A DNA stretch of 64,000 nucleotides, from positions 244,822 through 308,821 of the forward strand of contig NZ_JAOAMU010000007.1 of the NCBI RefSeq assembly GCF_025154075.1, written 5' to 3'. The notes under the pieces were generated by a model, which was not told the origin of the DNA, searched no databases, and saw only the letters and a program-made list of their open reading frames with translations. This stretch comes from Chryseobacterium herbae. GTDB lineage: Bacteria > Bacteroidota > Bacteroidia > Flavobacteriales > Weeksellaceae. Below are positions 51,485 to 60,219 of this stretch, one piece after another (position 1 is the first letter of the stretch; each line of letters opens with the position of its first letter). A program made the position numbers and the translations under genes.

Positions 51485-52414
51485 ATGAATTCTGAAAAAG
51501 AAACTTTCCAATCTAAAAACTATATCTCTAAATCTATATTTTACAGATTTTCACAATTCGTGGGCTTTCTGATCGGCGCACGGTTTTTTGTAGCAGTGCT
51601 GCTGACTTTTGCACTGTATGTATCTACTTTTTTCCTTTTTAATCAGGATGAAACCTTTAGAAAATTTGTCTTTGATTTTAAAGTTCACGGCATTATTTTT
51701 TGTACAGTAATCACTATTCTGGCGGGCGGAATTATCAATCAGTTTTACGATCTGGAAAAAGACCATGTGGTAAAACCTTTCCGGACCAGGATTCAAAGCT
51801 TTATCAAGCAGAAATATTTTTTATACGCTTATCTTGCGCTGACGGTTATTTCTCTTGGCGTAGCCTGGATGATTTCCCATAAAGTTTTCGCCTTTTTTCT
51901 CGTCTATCAGTTTTTTATGTGGTTTTACAGCCATAAACTGAGCAGAATCTTAATCATCAATAATCTCACTTTTGTTAGCCTGACACTGTATCCTTTTTTC
52001 GGAATGATGGTCTATTATGAGACTTTTTCCAGAAAGGTAGTGCTGATGGCTATTTTTCTGTTTCTGATCCTTCTGTGCATTGATATTGTCAAGGATATGC
52101 TGACCAAAAGTGTTGACAAAGCATTTGGTTATATAACGATTCCGAACTATTTTAAAACCAGAAATACGCAGATCATCATTATTTTTTTACTGGTAATTAC
52201 CATGGCTGTTTCTATGAAGCTTATTGCTAAAACCGGTATTTCAGGTTTTATGGCTTACTATTTTACGGGAGGGCTGTTTGTCATGATCCTTTGCATTTAT
52301 CTGCTGCTGAATTCATCCAGAAGAAGTAAATTCTTCACACTCAATATATTAAGGTTCTGGGTTTTTGTCGGGATTATTGCGATGCTGCTGAACGGAATTG
52401 AGAGCAAATTATAG
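51485..52414 (+). CDS. UbiA-family prenyltransferase
   Basis: 309 aa from ATG 51485; a TTG at 51476 in frame is an alternative. About eight membrane helices. The first Asp-rich motif is 'NQFYDLEKDHVVKPF' (NxxxDxxxD), and 'CIDIVKDMLTKSVDKAFGYITIP' gives the second (DxxxD-like). These bind the diphosphate through Mg2+. Relatives in Flavobacteriia are often named geranylgeranylglycerol-phosphate geranylgeranyltransferase by similarity. The actual acceptor is uncertain. Operon with mevalonate kinase. Confidence 0.88.
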   Translation: MNSEKETFQSKNYISKSIFYRFSQFVGFLIGARFFVAVLLTFALYVSTFFLFNQDETFRKFVFDFKVHGIIFCTVITILAGGIINQFYDLEKDHVVKPFRTRIQSFIKQKYFLYAYLALTVISLGVAWMISHKVFAFFLVYQFFMWFYSHKLSRILIINNLTFVSLTLYPFFGMMVYYETFSRKVVLMAIFLFLILLCIDIVKDMLTKSVDKAFGYITIPNYFKTRNTQIIIIFLLVITMAVSMKLIAKTGISGFMAYYFTGGLFVMILCIYLLLNSSRRSKFFTLNILRFWVFVGIIAMLLNGIESKL

Positions 52415-52478
52415 AAAAATTTCTTTAAATAAACTGAGGTTATTATTACCTTTGCAAAACTAAATTTAATAAAAAGGA

Positions 52479-53645
52479 ATGCCCATTTTTAACGATACTA
52501 AAGTTGCATTTGCAGACAAGTCTGATGCACAATTGAGAAAGGCGTACTGGATGTTTAAGATGATTGAACAGCCTGCTCTTACCAGCCTTGGAACTTCTGT
52601 CCTTAATTTTACGGTACACAACAATTTTCCTTTCGTGACCGGAATTGTGAAAAGCACTTTGTTTGAACAGTTCTGCGGAGGTGAAACCCGTGAAGAAAGT
52701 ATGAAGGTGGTGAAACAGCTTTTCAAAAGAGGAGTGGGAAGTATTTTCGATTATTCTATTGAAGGTAAGGAAGATGAAGAAACTTTTGATGCGGTGTGCA
52801 AAGAGATCAAGGATATCATCAGATTTTCTGTAGGAAACCCTGCGATCCCTTTTATTGTATTTAAACCGACGGCTTTCGGGAGAATTGATCTGTACGAAGC
52901 GGTTGGAAAAGGAACAGAGCTTACTTCAAGCCAGAAAGAGGAATGGGCCAGAGTAGTTAAAAGATTTGATGAAATATGCAGTCTGTGCCATGAACACAAC
53001 AAGAAAGTAATGGTAGATGCTGAAGAAACCTGGATGCAGGATGCAGCAGATCATCTGTGTGAAGAGATGATGGAAAAATACAATCAGGAAAAACCGATTG
53101 TTTGGAATACCATCCAGATGTACAGAACCGGAAGACTGGAATACATGGAGGAAAACCTTCAGAGAGCCAGAGAAAAAAATTACTTTATCGGGTATAAAAT
53201 CGTACGTGGAGCGTATATGGAGAAGGAACGAGCAAGAGCTGCTGAAAAGGGCTATGCAGATCCGATCCAGCCGACTAAGGAAGCTTCAGACCAAAACTAT
53301 AATGCAGGAATTGATTTTGTTATGAATCATTTGGATAAAGTATCGGCATTTTTCGGTACCCATAATGAGATTTCATCAGAACTGATCATGGATAAAATGA
53401 AGGCGAAGTCTCTTGACAATGGAAACCCGCATGTTTATTTTGGACAGCTTTACGGGATGAGTGATAATATTTCCTTCTATTTGTCAGATAAAGGCTATAA
53501 TGTGGCTAAATATCTGCCTTACGGACCTGTAAAAGATGTTGTCCCTTATCTTACAAGAAGAGCAAGAGAAAACACGTCTGTAGCAGGACAAACAGGAAGA
53601 GAGCTTGGGCTTATTAAAAAAGAACTTCAGAGAAGAAGAAAATAA
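52479..53645 (+). CDS. Proline dehydrogenase
   Basis: 388 aa, single-domain type (no fused P5C dehydrogenase). 'IGYKIVRGAYMEKERARA' and 'FFGTHNEISSEL' carry the FAD-contacting residues, and 'YLPYGPVKDVVPYLTRRARENTSVAGQ' has the conserved RRxxEN proline-binding element. It oxidises proline to pyrroline-5-carboxylate with FAD and passes electrons to quinone. The second enzyme of the pathway is not nearby. Own terminator follows. Confidence 0.96.
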   Translation: MPIFNDTKVAFADKSDAQLRKAYWMFKMIEQPALTSLGTSVLNFTVHNNFPFVTGIVKSTLFEQFCGGETREESMKVVKQLFKRGVGSIFDYSIEGKEDEETFDAVCKEIKDIIRFSVGNPAIPFIVFKPTAFGRIDLYEAVGKGTELTSSQKEEWARVVKRFDEICSLCHEHNKKVMVDAEETWMQDAADHLCEEMMEKYNQEKPIVWNTIQMYRTGRLEYMEENLQRAREKNYFIGYKIVRGAYMEKERARAAEKGYADPIQPTKEASDQNYNAGIDFVMNHLDKVSAFFGTHNEISSELIMDKMKAKSLDNGNPHVYFGQLYGMSDNISFYLSDKGYNVAKYLPYGPVKDVVPYLTRRARENTSVAGQTGRELGLIKKELQRRRK

Positions 53646-53668
53646 TAAATATCCATTTAAGATAGATC

Positions 53669-53694
53669 AGACCTGCAGCAATGCGGGTCTTTTT
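53669..53694 (+). terminator. Intrinsic terminator
   Basis: Stem AGACCTGCA (53669-53677) / TGCGGGTCT (53682-53690), loop GCAA, then T. Confidence 0.85.
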
Positions 53695-53815
53695 GTTTGA
53701 AATGTTTATATGGAAAAGTGGCTTTTATTGTTAATTTCAATAGTTTTACTCTATTGATGATAATTTTACAAAATTCATTTTATGTTACGCATGTCTTAAA
53801 ATTATTAACTTTTTA

Positions 53816-53846
53816 TTGTTTATTTGATTGTAATTTTCTATATTTG
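53816..53846 (+). promoter_or_regulatory. Promoter of the 53870 gene
   Basis: TTG (53816-53818), 20-nt spacer, TATATTTG (53839-53846), 23 bp before ATG 53870. Confidence 0.6.
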
Positions 53847-53869
53847 ATTAAACCATAAAAAACTAATAC

Positions 53870-54889
53870 ATGAAAAAAACATTACTCGTTGTTGCCATTA
53901 TAGCAACTAACTTTATCTTCGCTCAAACCTTCAGCAATGGCGGTCTAAGTACGGGAGCAACTTCTAGCGGCGGTACTGCGGCACCTGCCGGATATACATG
54001 GTCTGAACTTCAGAATAATACAGGAAATACTACAGAATCTAATACCAGTTTGGGATTGGGCGGAACTTTCAGTTCGGCAGCAGCAAGTTTTTTTATTGCA
54101 GACGACTTTACAGTTCCTGTAGGATCTTCATGGCAGATCACGACCATTGACTTTTTTGCCTATCAAACCAATTATTTGGGAACTACTGCTCCTTTTAATA
54201 CGGTGAGGGTAAATATATTCAGCTCAGACCCTTCTGTGGCGGGCGCTGTAAGTGTATATGGTGACGATACCACCAACAGATTCAGTGTTGGGGCAGATGC
54301 TACTATGTATAGAACAGGAAATACTACGGTACCGCTTGTTGCGGCACCTGGTACTGCAAGAAAGATATGGAAAGTTACAGCAAGTACTCCTAAGACTTTA
54401 GGTGCAGGAACCTATTGGATAAAATATCAGCTGCAAAATGTAGTGACTGCGAGTGCTGGCTTTTTACCACCTGTCACGATTGTAGGAAGCAGAGGGCTTC
54501 CCACATTTAATGCTAAACAGTTTGATGCTGTTTTGAGTACCTGGGCGCCTATCACAGATTTAGGAAACCCTGCAACAGCTCCGGATGTTCCGTTGGACAT
54601 GCCATTCGTTATTACATTTACTGCGACCACATTGGGTACACAGGAGACGATGCAGTATGATAACAGGGTTCAGGTTTATCCTAATCCGGCAAAAGATAAT
54701 TTCAGAATTAATAATCCTGAAAAGCTCAAAATAAGCAGTGTAGAAATTATAGATGCTTCCGGAAAGCTGGTAAGAACATTACAGGGCTCGGAAGAATACA
54801 ATGTTTCAGATTTGCCGAAAGGAAACTACATTCTTAAGATAAAGAATGAAGGTGGGCATACGAAAATTACAAAACTATTAAAGCAATAG
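53870..54889 (+). CDS. T9SS-secreted protein, function unknown
   Basis: 339 aa. Signal peptide 'MKKTLLVVAIIATNFIFAQ'. The mature part is Thr/Ser/Ala/Gly-rich with beta-sandwich-like segments ('FFIADDFTVPVGSSWQITTIDFFAYQTNYLGTTAPFNTVRVNIFSSDPSVAG'), of the kind seen in proteins with a 'disaggregatase/PEP-anchor-like' secreted fold. That comparison is weak. The C terminus, from 'QVYPNPAKDNFRINN' to 'ITKLLKQ', is a type A sorting domain. Own promoter and terminator. Confidence 0.85.
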   Translation: MKKTLLVVAIIATNFIFAQTFSNGGLSTGATSSGGTAAPAGYTWSELQNNTGNTTESNTSLGLGGTFSSAAASFFIADDFTVPVGSSWQITTIDFFAYQTNYLGTTAPFNTVRVNIFSSDPSVAGAVSVYGDDTTNRFSVGADATMYRTGNTTVPLVAAPGTARKIWKVTASTPKTLGAGTYWIKYQLQNVVTASAGFLPPVTIVGSRGLPTFNAKQFDAVLSTWAPITDLGNPATAPDVPLDMPFVITFTATTLGTQETMQYDNRVQVYPNPAKDNFRINNPEKLKISSVEIIDASGKLVRTLQGSEEYNVSDLPKGNYILKIKNEGGHTKITKLLKQ

Positions 54890-54919
54890 CTTTAGTTTTC
54901 TTCTTCAAATATTTTTTAT

Positions 54920-54949
54920 CCTGGCCTTTTTCTTTGGCCAGGTTTTTTA
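54920..54949 (+). terminator. Intrinsic terminator
   Basis: Stem CCTGGCC (54920-54926) / GGCCAGG (54936-54942), T-rich loop, then six T. Convergent with the XRE gene. Confidence 0.85.
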
Positions 54950-55483
54950 TGGCTCAAAACTCTCAAATTTTCCGTTTTCGTAGAACAGAACAATACGTTT
55001 TATCTTATTAGATTGATTTCCAATAACTTGATCTAATATTTTTTCAGTGGAATTTTCTAATCGCTGAGAATCTGATATATTTTCCGGAGTCTTATATTGG
55101 GGCGGTATAAACGATTCTCGCGGGCTCTCTTTTACGGCCTCAATTTCCTCTTCAGCTCCGAAATCCTCATCATCCTTCATCATGGTAAACAGATCGGGGA
55201 GCGGTGTAGGTTTTCCTTTCCCATTCTCTGCTTTTTCTTCAGCTGATAATTCTACTTCCGGTAATTCAGACTTTAGCATTTCACCTTCACCGTTGACCAA
55301 CCAATCCCAAAGGATCTCTGGAAAACTGGATTTGATCTTAATGATGAATTCAAGAGACGGCTTGTTTCTTCCTGAAGTAATATGGGAAATGGAAGAACGC
55401 TGCACATCGATCTCATCTGCAAACTCGGAAGGGCTGAGATTGGAATACTCAATAACTTTGGAAATTCTTTCGTTTAAACTCAT
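54947..55483 (-). CDS. XRE-family helix-turn-helix transcriptional regulator
   Basis: 178 aa. N-terminal HTH about residues 1-65 ('LNERISKVIEYSNLSPSEFADEIDVQRSSISHITSGRNKPSLEFIIKIKSSFPEI'), followed by 'LWDWLVNGEGEML', a frequent boundary in this family. The C-terminal about 110 residues are acidic and low in structure, ending 'NKIKRIVLFYENGKFESFEP'. Its promoter (55508-55539) lies within a run of TTTACA-NN-TGTAAA-like palindromes. I infer that it binds these and represses itself. Confidence 0.92.
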   Translation of the reverse strand: MSLNERISKVIEYSNLSPSEFADEIDVQRSSISHITSGRNKPSLEFIIKIKSSFPEILWDWLVNGEGEMLKSELPEVELSAEEKAENGKGKPTPLPDLFTMMKDDEDFGAEEEIEAVKESPRESFIPPQYKTPENISDSQRLENSTEKILDQVIGNQSNKIKRIVLFYENGKFESFEP

Positions 55484-55507
55484 AAAAATAAGTTGTCAAT
55501 TGTTTTA

Positions 55508-55539
55508 CAAATGTAAATAATAAAATTTACATAAACAAA
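55508..55539 (-). promoter_or_regulatory. Promoter of the XRE gene, overlapping palindromes
   Basis: On the - strand: TTTG (55539 to 55536), 20-nt spacer, TACATTTG (55515 to 55508), an exact -33/-7 pair. The -7 box lies wholly inside the palindrome at 55504-55517. A second palindrome fills the spacer, and a third abuts the -33 box. Confidence 0.7.
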
Positions 55540-56295
55540 TTACATAAGTAAACTAGGTGTAATTTTACTTATATACAAATGTAAATAAATATAATATGCT
55601 TAAATACAGTAGTTTATGATGTAAACCTTACTACTATATCTCTATTTAACAAAGTAAACACTATTTTTAAAATTCGGATGCTATATGACTAACTATTGTT
55701 AAACCTCTGGCCTCGGTATGATTACACTAATGTTGATTGTACATTAAATTTGGGGTAAATGTCTGATTAATAGAGTTTTCAAATGTAAACTGATAATTAC
55801 TGCCACTACTAGGAAATAAAAGTTTCTAAGCTATAAAAGACCCATTTTTGCTGTATACAAACGTAAATAATGACCATAACTATCTATTTATAAGCAATTT
55901 ATTGATGAGTTTACCAATATATGTCTGTAAATAACTCTTTCCTTTTTTTGATGACTGCAGTAGAGTATATACCATGACTAGATTTAGGTCAAAGTTCAGA
56001 GGAAGATGAATAAAAGCAAGGATTTACATTTGTATACATAGGTAAACAACTAAGTTTTCCACATTAATCTCGTTTAATAATATTATGCCTATTTACTGAT
56101 TAACAGGCTTTTCTGTACTTAAAGCAACATTATAAATATGATTGATATAGACCTTGTAAAGTATTGAATTTAAGCTAATTAAATTACATAGGTTAGATTA
56201 TATTCAATTAACAATTTTATCCACAGACAAAATGGCAGTTGATACTGTTTGGTTAAATTACAAATGTTAACCAATAATTTTTGTCTAAAAATGAT

Positions 56296-56303
56296 TAAAT
56301 TTG
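56296..56303 (+). promoter_or_regulatory. -7 element of the M14 peptidase gene
   Basis: TAAATTTG, 20 bp before ATG 56324. The palindrome at 56257-56270 lies upstream, ending 25 bp before this box. No clear -33 box. Confidence 0.5.
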
Positions 56304-56323
56304 ACTCTTGTAAATTATTTATA

Positions 56324-57433
56324 ATGAATTTTGAACAGATCTATTCTCCAAACCCTAATTTCTTAAACCGCTATATTTCCCCTGAAAAATTATTTTCTTA
56401 CCTACAGGCCAATCTCGGCGGTTACATTCAAGAGATCGGAAGATCATATTTAGATAAACCTATTTACCAGTTGAGCATCGGAACAGGAACCATTAAAGTT
56501 CTTGCCTGGTCTCAAATGCACGGGAATGAATCCAACGCGACACACGCCATGCTGGATCTCCTTGAAACTTTAGATAAGGCTCCGGAAATGAAGGAAGATC
56601 TTTTCAGTAAGATCAGATTGGATTTTATTTTTATGCTGAACCCTGACGGATCTGAAAAATGGACAAGGCTGAATGCAGCAGATATTGATCTGAACCGTGA
56701 CTTTCACAACGAGTCCAGTACAGAGATTAAATTCCTTAAAAAAGCTGCTGCTGCAAATACTTATGACTATGCCTTAAATCTTCACGAGCAGAGAACGATT
56801 TTCACTACAGATGGAATACATCCTGCTACACTTTCGTTTCTGGCTCCATCAGAAAATGTAGAACGTACCGTGACGGATAACAGGAAAAAATGCATGGCGG
56901 TTATAGGAAGGATTTATGATCATTTAAAAGAATTAATCCCGAATCAGATCGGAAGATATTCTGATGAGTTTTATCCGACTTCTACCGGAGACAATTTTAT
57001 CAAAGGAGGAATGCCCACAATCTTATTTGAAGGGGGACATTTCGCTGACGATTATCCAAGGAAGGGAACAAGAAAATATTATACGGTAGCTTTATATTAT
57101 GCCCTTAAAGCGATCAGTGAATTGAACTCTGATATTGAAGGCTGGGAAAAGTATCTTGAAATCCCCGAGAACCAGGAAACCCATTACGACATTATTTACA
57201 GGAATGTAAGACTGAATACGGATCATGAATGCATTCTGGATGTTGCAGTTCAATACAGGGAAATGATGGAGGAAGGTAAAGACGAAATATCTTTTGTGCC
57301 TTTTGTGATGGAAGTAGGTGATGTGAAAAAAAGAAAAGGTTGGATAGAAATAGACTGTACCGGAAAGAAATTTGTAGCCCCGACCAAATATCCTAAACTG
57401 GATGCTGTGGCAGAATTTACGATAGAAGACTAG
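56324..57433 (+). CDS. M14-family zinc carboxypeptidase-like protein
   Basis: 369 aa from ATG 56324; the longer frame runs back into the palindrome region. Zinc ligands in 'WSQMHGNESNATHAM' (H66 and E69) and 'YALNLHEQRTIF' (His), substrate-binding 'FMLNPDGSEKWTRLNAADIDLNRDF' (NPDG and DLNRDF) and the catalytic Glu probably in 'PTILFEGGHF'. No signal peptide is visible, so it is likely cytosolic. It could act on peptides or on amide-linked small molecules. Expression may be controlled by the adjacent operator array. Confidence 0.9.
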   Translation: MNFEQIYSPNPNFLNRYISPEKLFSYLQANLGGYIQEIGRSYLDKPIYQLSIGTGTIKVLAWSQMHGNESNATHAMLDLLETLDKAPEMKEDLFSKIRLDFIFMLNPDGSEKWTRLNAADIDLNRDFHNESSTEIKFLKKAAAANTYDYALNLHEQRTIFTTDGIHPATLSFLAPSENVERTVTDNRKKCMAVIGRIYDHLKELIPNQIGRYSDEFYPTSTGDNFIKGGMPTILFEGGHFADDYPRKGTRKYYTVALYYALKAISELNSDIEGWEKYLEIPENQETHYDIIYRNVRLNTDHECILDVAVQYREMMEEGKDEISFVPFVMEVGDVKKRKGWIEIDCTGKKFVAPTKYPKLDAVAEFTIED

Positions 57434-57456
57434 ATATAATATTATACACAAAATAA

Positions 57457-57493
57457 AACGTCCTCAGAAAATAGTATTTCCTGAGGACGTTAT
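57457..57493. terminator. Hairpin between convergent genes
   Basis: Stem AACGTCCTCAG (57457-57467) / CTGAGGACGTT (57481-57491) with a 13-nt loop. T tract is short. Confidence 0.7.
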
Positions 57494-57511
57494 TGTATGG
57501 TGGAATGAAAT

Positions 57512-58027
57512 TTAGTTGACTACTTTGATTCCATTGGCTACAAATCTGATCTCTTCCTTAGGAGTCGTGATGGCATCAATTTCCGCCTGAGGTTTTTTAG
57601 CATCCTCAGCGTAGTGTTTCTGCTCGTCTATAGAAGTTACTTTTCTTTCTGCAGTTCCTTCAAGCACTACCGTTTTACCCTTTAAAGCGGTAGGTACGAA
57701 GAAAGCATAATCTTTCATTTTTACGAAAAACTGAGAATTATCTTCAGTCTGGATCGTAAGCCAGCATCCTTTTTTCTCGCATACATCAGTTACTTTTCCT
57801 TTCACTGCTACACCTTCCACTTTTTTATTGTCTTTTTTAAGCTTCTTGCTTAATTTATCTACGGTAATGGCTTTAGACTCTGAGGTCGAAACAACTCCAG
57901 ATCCATAAGTATCACCTACAATAGCATTCCCTTCCGGTGGACCGAATTTTTTCTGCGATGTCTCCTGTGCAAATGCTAAAGTGGAAACACTCACAGCTGC
58001 TGCAAATAATATAGCCTTGAATTTCAT
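57512..58027 (-). CDS. Secreted DUF4920-type protein
   Basis: 171 aa from ATG 58027; the longer frame begins at a TTG. Signal peptide 'MKFKAILFAAAVSVSTLAFAQ'. The core 'GVAVKGKVTDVCEKKGCWLTIQTEDNSQFFVKMKDYAFFVPTALKGKTVVLEGTAERK' has the OB-like pattern and the paired Cys of DUF4920. The CxxxGC pair may bind a metal or form a disulfide. Periplasmic, function unknown. Monocistronic. Confidence 0.88.
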   Translation of the reverse strand: MKFKAILFAAAVSVSTLAFAQETSQKKFGPPEGNAIVGDTYGSGVVSTSESKAITVDKLSKKLKKDNKKVEGVAVKGKVTDVCEKKGCWLTIQTEDNSQFFVKMKDYAFFVPTALKGKTVVLEGTAERKVTSIDEQKHYAEDAKKPQAEIDAITTPKEEIRFVANGIKVVN

Positions 58028-58146
58028 TTTTAATATTTTTTTCAAAAGTACTAATTAAAATTGAATATTAAATTGGCAAAAGGTTGATAAAAAACAGGTG
58101 GTGCAGTAAATTTTAAACAAATTTCAAAACGAAAGACAGATTTGTT

Positions 58147-58154
58147 TATATTTG
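58147..58154 (+). promoter_or_regulatory. -7 element of the APC permease gene
   Basis: TATATTTG, 16 bp before ATG 58171. No good -33 box. Confidence 0.5.
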
Positions 58155-58170
58155 ACGCCTATACTTGACT

Positions 58171-59589
58171 ATGCAAAAAAAACTGAAACTTTGGGACGCC
58201 ATTATGCTGGTAATGGGCTCTATGATCGGAAGTGGGATCTTTATTGTAAGTGCCGATATGATGCGGAATCTGGGATCAGGTTACTGGCTGATTGTAGTCT
58301 GGGTGATCACCGGAGTGATGACAGTAGCCGCAGCAATAAGCTACGGAGAGCTTTCGGCTCTGTTTCCAAAGGCGGGCGGACAATACACCTATCTTAAGGA
58401 GATCTTTGGTAAAAAGATGGGATTCCTTTATGGCTGGGGATTATTTACAGTGATCCAGACTGGAACTATTGCAGCCGTGGCCATGGCTTTTGGTAAATTT
58501 ACAGCCTATCTCGTTCCTTCATTGAACGATGCGGCCCCTCTTTTCCAGAGTGGAGAATTTAAAATCACCTGGATACAGATTCTGGCAATAGCGGTTATCC
58601 TTTTACTGACTTATATTAATACACGCGGTGTTCAAAGTGGGAAAATGCTTCAGAATGTATTTACAGGCTCAAAAATCATAGCGATATTAGGTCTGATTGC
58701 AGCCGGATTTATACTGGTTGATTTTTCGCATATGGCTGAAAATTTCAGTTTAGGTTCAGATTCATTTAATAATCTTAAAAAAGACACCAGCGGTAATTTC
58801 CTTAAAGAAGGCTGGGAGCCTATCGGGGGAATGACCCTGCTTGGAGGAATTGCAGCGGCAATGGTAGGTTCTGTGTTCAGCTCTGTAGCCTGGGAAAGTG
58901 TAACCTTCGTTTCCGGAGAAGTAGAAAATCCGAAGAAAAATATTGTGAAATCCATGATCTACGGAACTTCTGCTGTGATGATCCTTTACATAGCAGTTAA
59001 TTATGTTTACTTAAACGCTTTGGACAGAGACGGTATTGCTTTCGCTACAAACGACAGGGTAGCTGTAGCCGCATCTCAGAATATTTTCGGAAGTGCGGGG
59101 ACTGTTATTATTGCTGTTCTTGTGATGGTATCTACATTTGGTTGTAACAACGGATTGATCCTTGCGGGCGCAAGAGTATTTCAAACCATGGCCAAAGACG
59201 GAATGTTCTTTAAATCTGCAGAGAAGAACAATAAAAATGAAGTTCCGGAAAATGCTTTATGGACGCAGGGAATCTGGGCTTCGGTATTATGCCTGAGCGG
59301 ACAGTACGGCAACCTACTGGATATGATCTCTTTTGTGATTGTTTTATTCTATATGATCACCGTTTTCGGGGTTATTTATTTAAGATTTAAAAAACCGGAC
59401 CTTGAAAGACCGTACAAAACATGGCTGTATCCGGTAACTCCTATTATTTATCTTCTGATTGGAACAGGCTTCTGCGTACTGCTTCTGATCTACAAACAGC
59501 AATACACCTGGCCAGGATTTGTATTGGTTCTGCTGGGGCTGCCGGTCTATTATTTCATTAACAGAAAAAAGACGGCAGATCAATCATAA
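58171..59589 (+). CDS. APC-superfamily amino acid permease
   Basis: 472 aa with about 12 hydrophobic helices. The start 'LKLWDAIMLVMGSMIGSGIFIVSADM' holds the unwound GSGIF substrate site of the APC superfamily. 'SYGELSALFPKAGGQYTYLKEIFGKKMGFLYGW' and 'SVAWESVTFVSGEVENPKKNIVKSM' are further family segments. It imports or exchanges amino acids across the inner membrane; the specificity is not readable. ATG 58171 is preferred over a TTG 6 bp upstream. Confidence 0.93.
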   Translation: MQKKLKLWDAIMLVMGSMIGSGIFIVSADMMRNLGSGYWLIVVWVITGVMTVAAAISYGELSALFPKAGGQYTYLKEIFGKKMGFLYGWGLFTVIQTGTIAAVAMAFGKFTAYLVPSLNDAAPLFQSGEFKITWIQILAIAVILLLTYINTRGVQSGKMLQNVFTGSKIIAILGLIAAGFILVDFSHMAENFSLGSDSFNNLKKDTSGNFLKEGWEPIGGMTLLGGIAAAMVGSVFSSVAWESVTFVSGEVENPKKNIVKSMIYGTSAVMILYIAVNYVYLNALDRDGIAFATNDRVAVAASQNIFGSAGTVIIAVLVMVSTFGCNNGLILAGARVFQTMAKDGMFFKSAEKNNKNEVPENALWTQGIWASVLCLSGQYGNLLDMISFVIVLFYMITVFGVIYLRFKKPDLERPYKTWLYPVTPIIYLLIGTGFCVLLLIYKQQYTWPGFVLVLLGLPVYYFINRKKTADQS

Positions 59590-59612
59590 ATTTTAACCGT
59601 ATTAACCCTATT

Positions 59613-59644
59613 AAAGGCTTCCGTAAAAACCCGGAAGCCTTTAT
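59613..59644 (+). terminator. Intrinsic terminator
   Basis: Stem AAAGGCTTCCG (59613-59623) / CGGAAGCCTTT (59632-59642), 8-nt loop. Confidence 0.8.
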
Positions 59645-59753
59645 TGTATGCGATATTTTTTGAGGTATTTTCCAATTTATTTCATGAAAATGTGTATTTT
59701 GGTAGTTCTTTTTAAGTAAACTAGACCATGAAGTAAAAAATAAGAAGCTGACT

Positions 59754-60194
59754 ATGGATACACCAAATTACAGAATGCCTTTTGTACCTTCAACACTCAT
59801 GACTGAAGGCGGGAGCATTGATATCTGCGACATGGGCGAAAGCATCGCGCACAATATCATGCTACTGATCACCACCAAAAAAGGCGAGAATAGATATGAT
59901 GACAACTATGGAAACGACGTCTGGAACCTGGAATTCGACAACGGAGTTACCAGCGCCGTATGGGAAAGCGTTTTCATTAAGAGCCTGAGAAGGCAGATTC
60001 AGGAGTATGAACCCCGGATCGTACAGGCACAGGTTGATGCCCATATTCAATTTGTAGAACACAGCTACGATACCAAAGAACACACAGAGATCAAAAAGAA
60101 AGTAAGAATTGCCATCAATGCAAAAATGGAGGCAACGGGAGAGCGTTTCAGCTTTTCTACAGAATTATTTTTAAGTCCGATGTCTATTGACTAA
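59754..60194 (+). CDS. tssE: TssE-like T6SS baseplate protein (gp25 family)
   Basis: 146 aa. 'IAHNIMLLITTKKGENRYDDNYGNDVWNLEFDNG' is the gp25/TssE core (the 'KKGE..Y..NYG' element). 'SLRRQIQEYEPRIVQAQVDAHIQF' matches the helix and strand that follow in the family. TssE is a wedge component of the contractile baseplate. tssF starts 25 bp downstream, confirming the assignment. The Bacteroidota (T6SSiii) version is implied by the organism. No sheath or Hcp gene is nearby. Confidence 0.88.
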   Translation: MDTPNYRMPFVPSTLMTEGGSIDICDMGESIAHNIMLLITTKKGENRYDDNYGNDVWNLEFDNGVTSAVWESVFIKSLRRQIQEYEPRIVQAQVDAHIQFVEHSYDTKEHTEIKKKVRIAINAKMEATGERFSFSTELFLSPMSID

Positions 60195-60219
60195 ATGTTT
60201 TTAACTGCAAGAAAAATTT

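Larger units (their letters stand above)
55484..56323. promoter_or_regulatory. 840-bp gene-free region with an array of 14-bp imperfect palindromes
   Basis: Related sites of the form TWTACA-WA-NGTAAA at 55504-55517 (TTTACAAATGTAAA), 55526-55539, 55539-55552, 55572-55585, 55613-55625, 55645-55658, 55776-55789, 55854-55867, 55918-55931, 56023-56036, 56033-56046, 56183-56196 and 56257-56270. They occur in both orientations. Two DnaA-box-like 9-mers are also present (TTTTCCACA 56055-56063, TTATCCACA 56217-56225). No coding frame of substance. Best read as a multi-operator regulatory region. Confidence 0.65.

Noticed and set aside
55484..56323. Plasmid- or phage-type integration site
   Set aside because: No integrase, transposase, tRNA fragment or direct-repeat boundary is visible, and the flanking genes look chromosomal.
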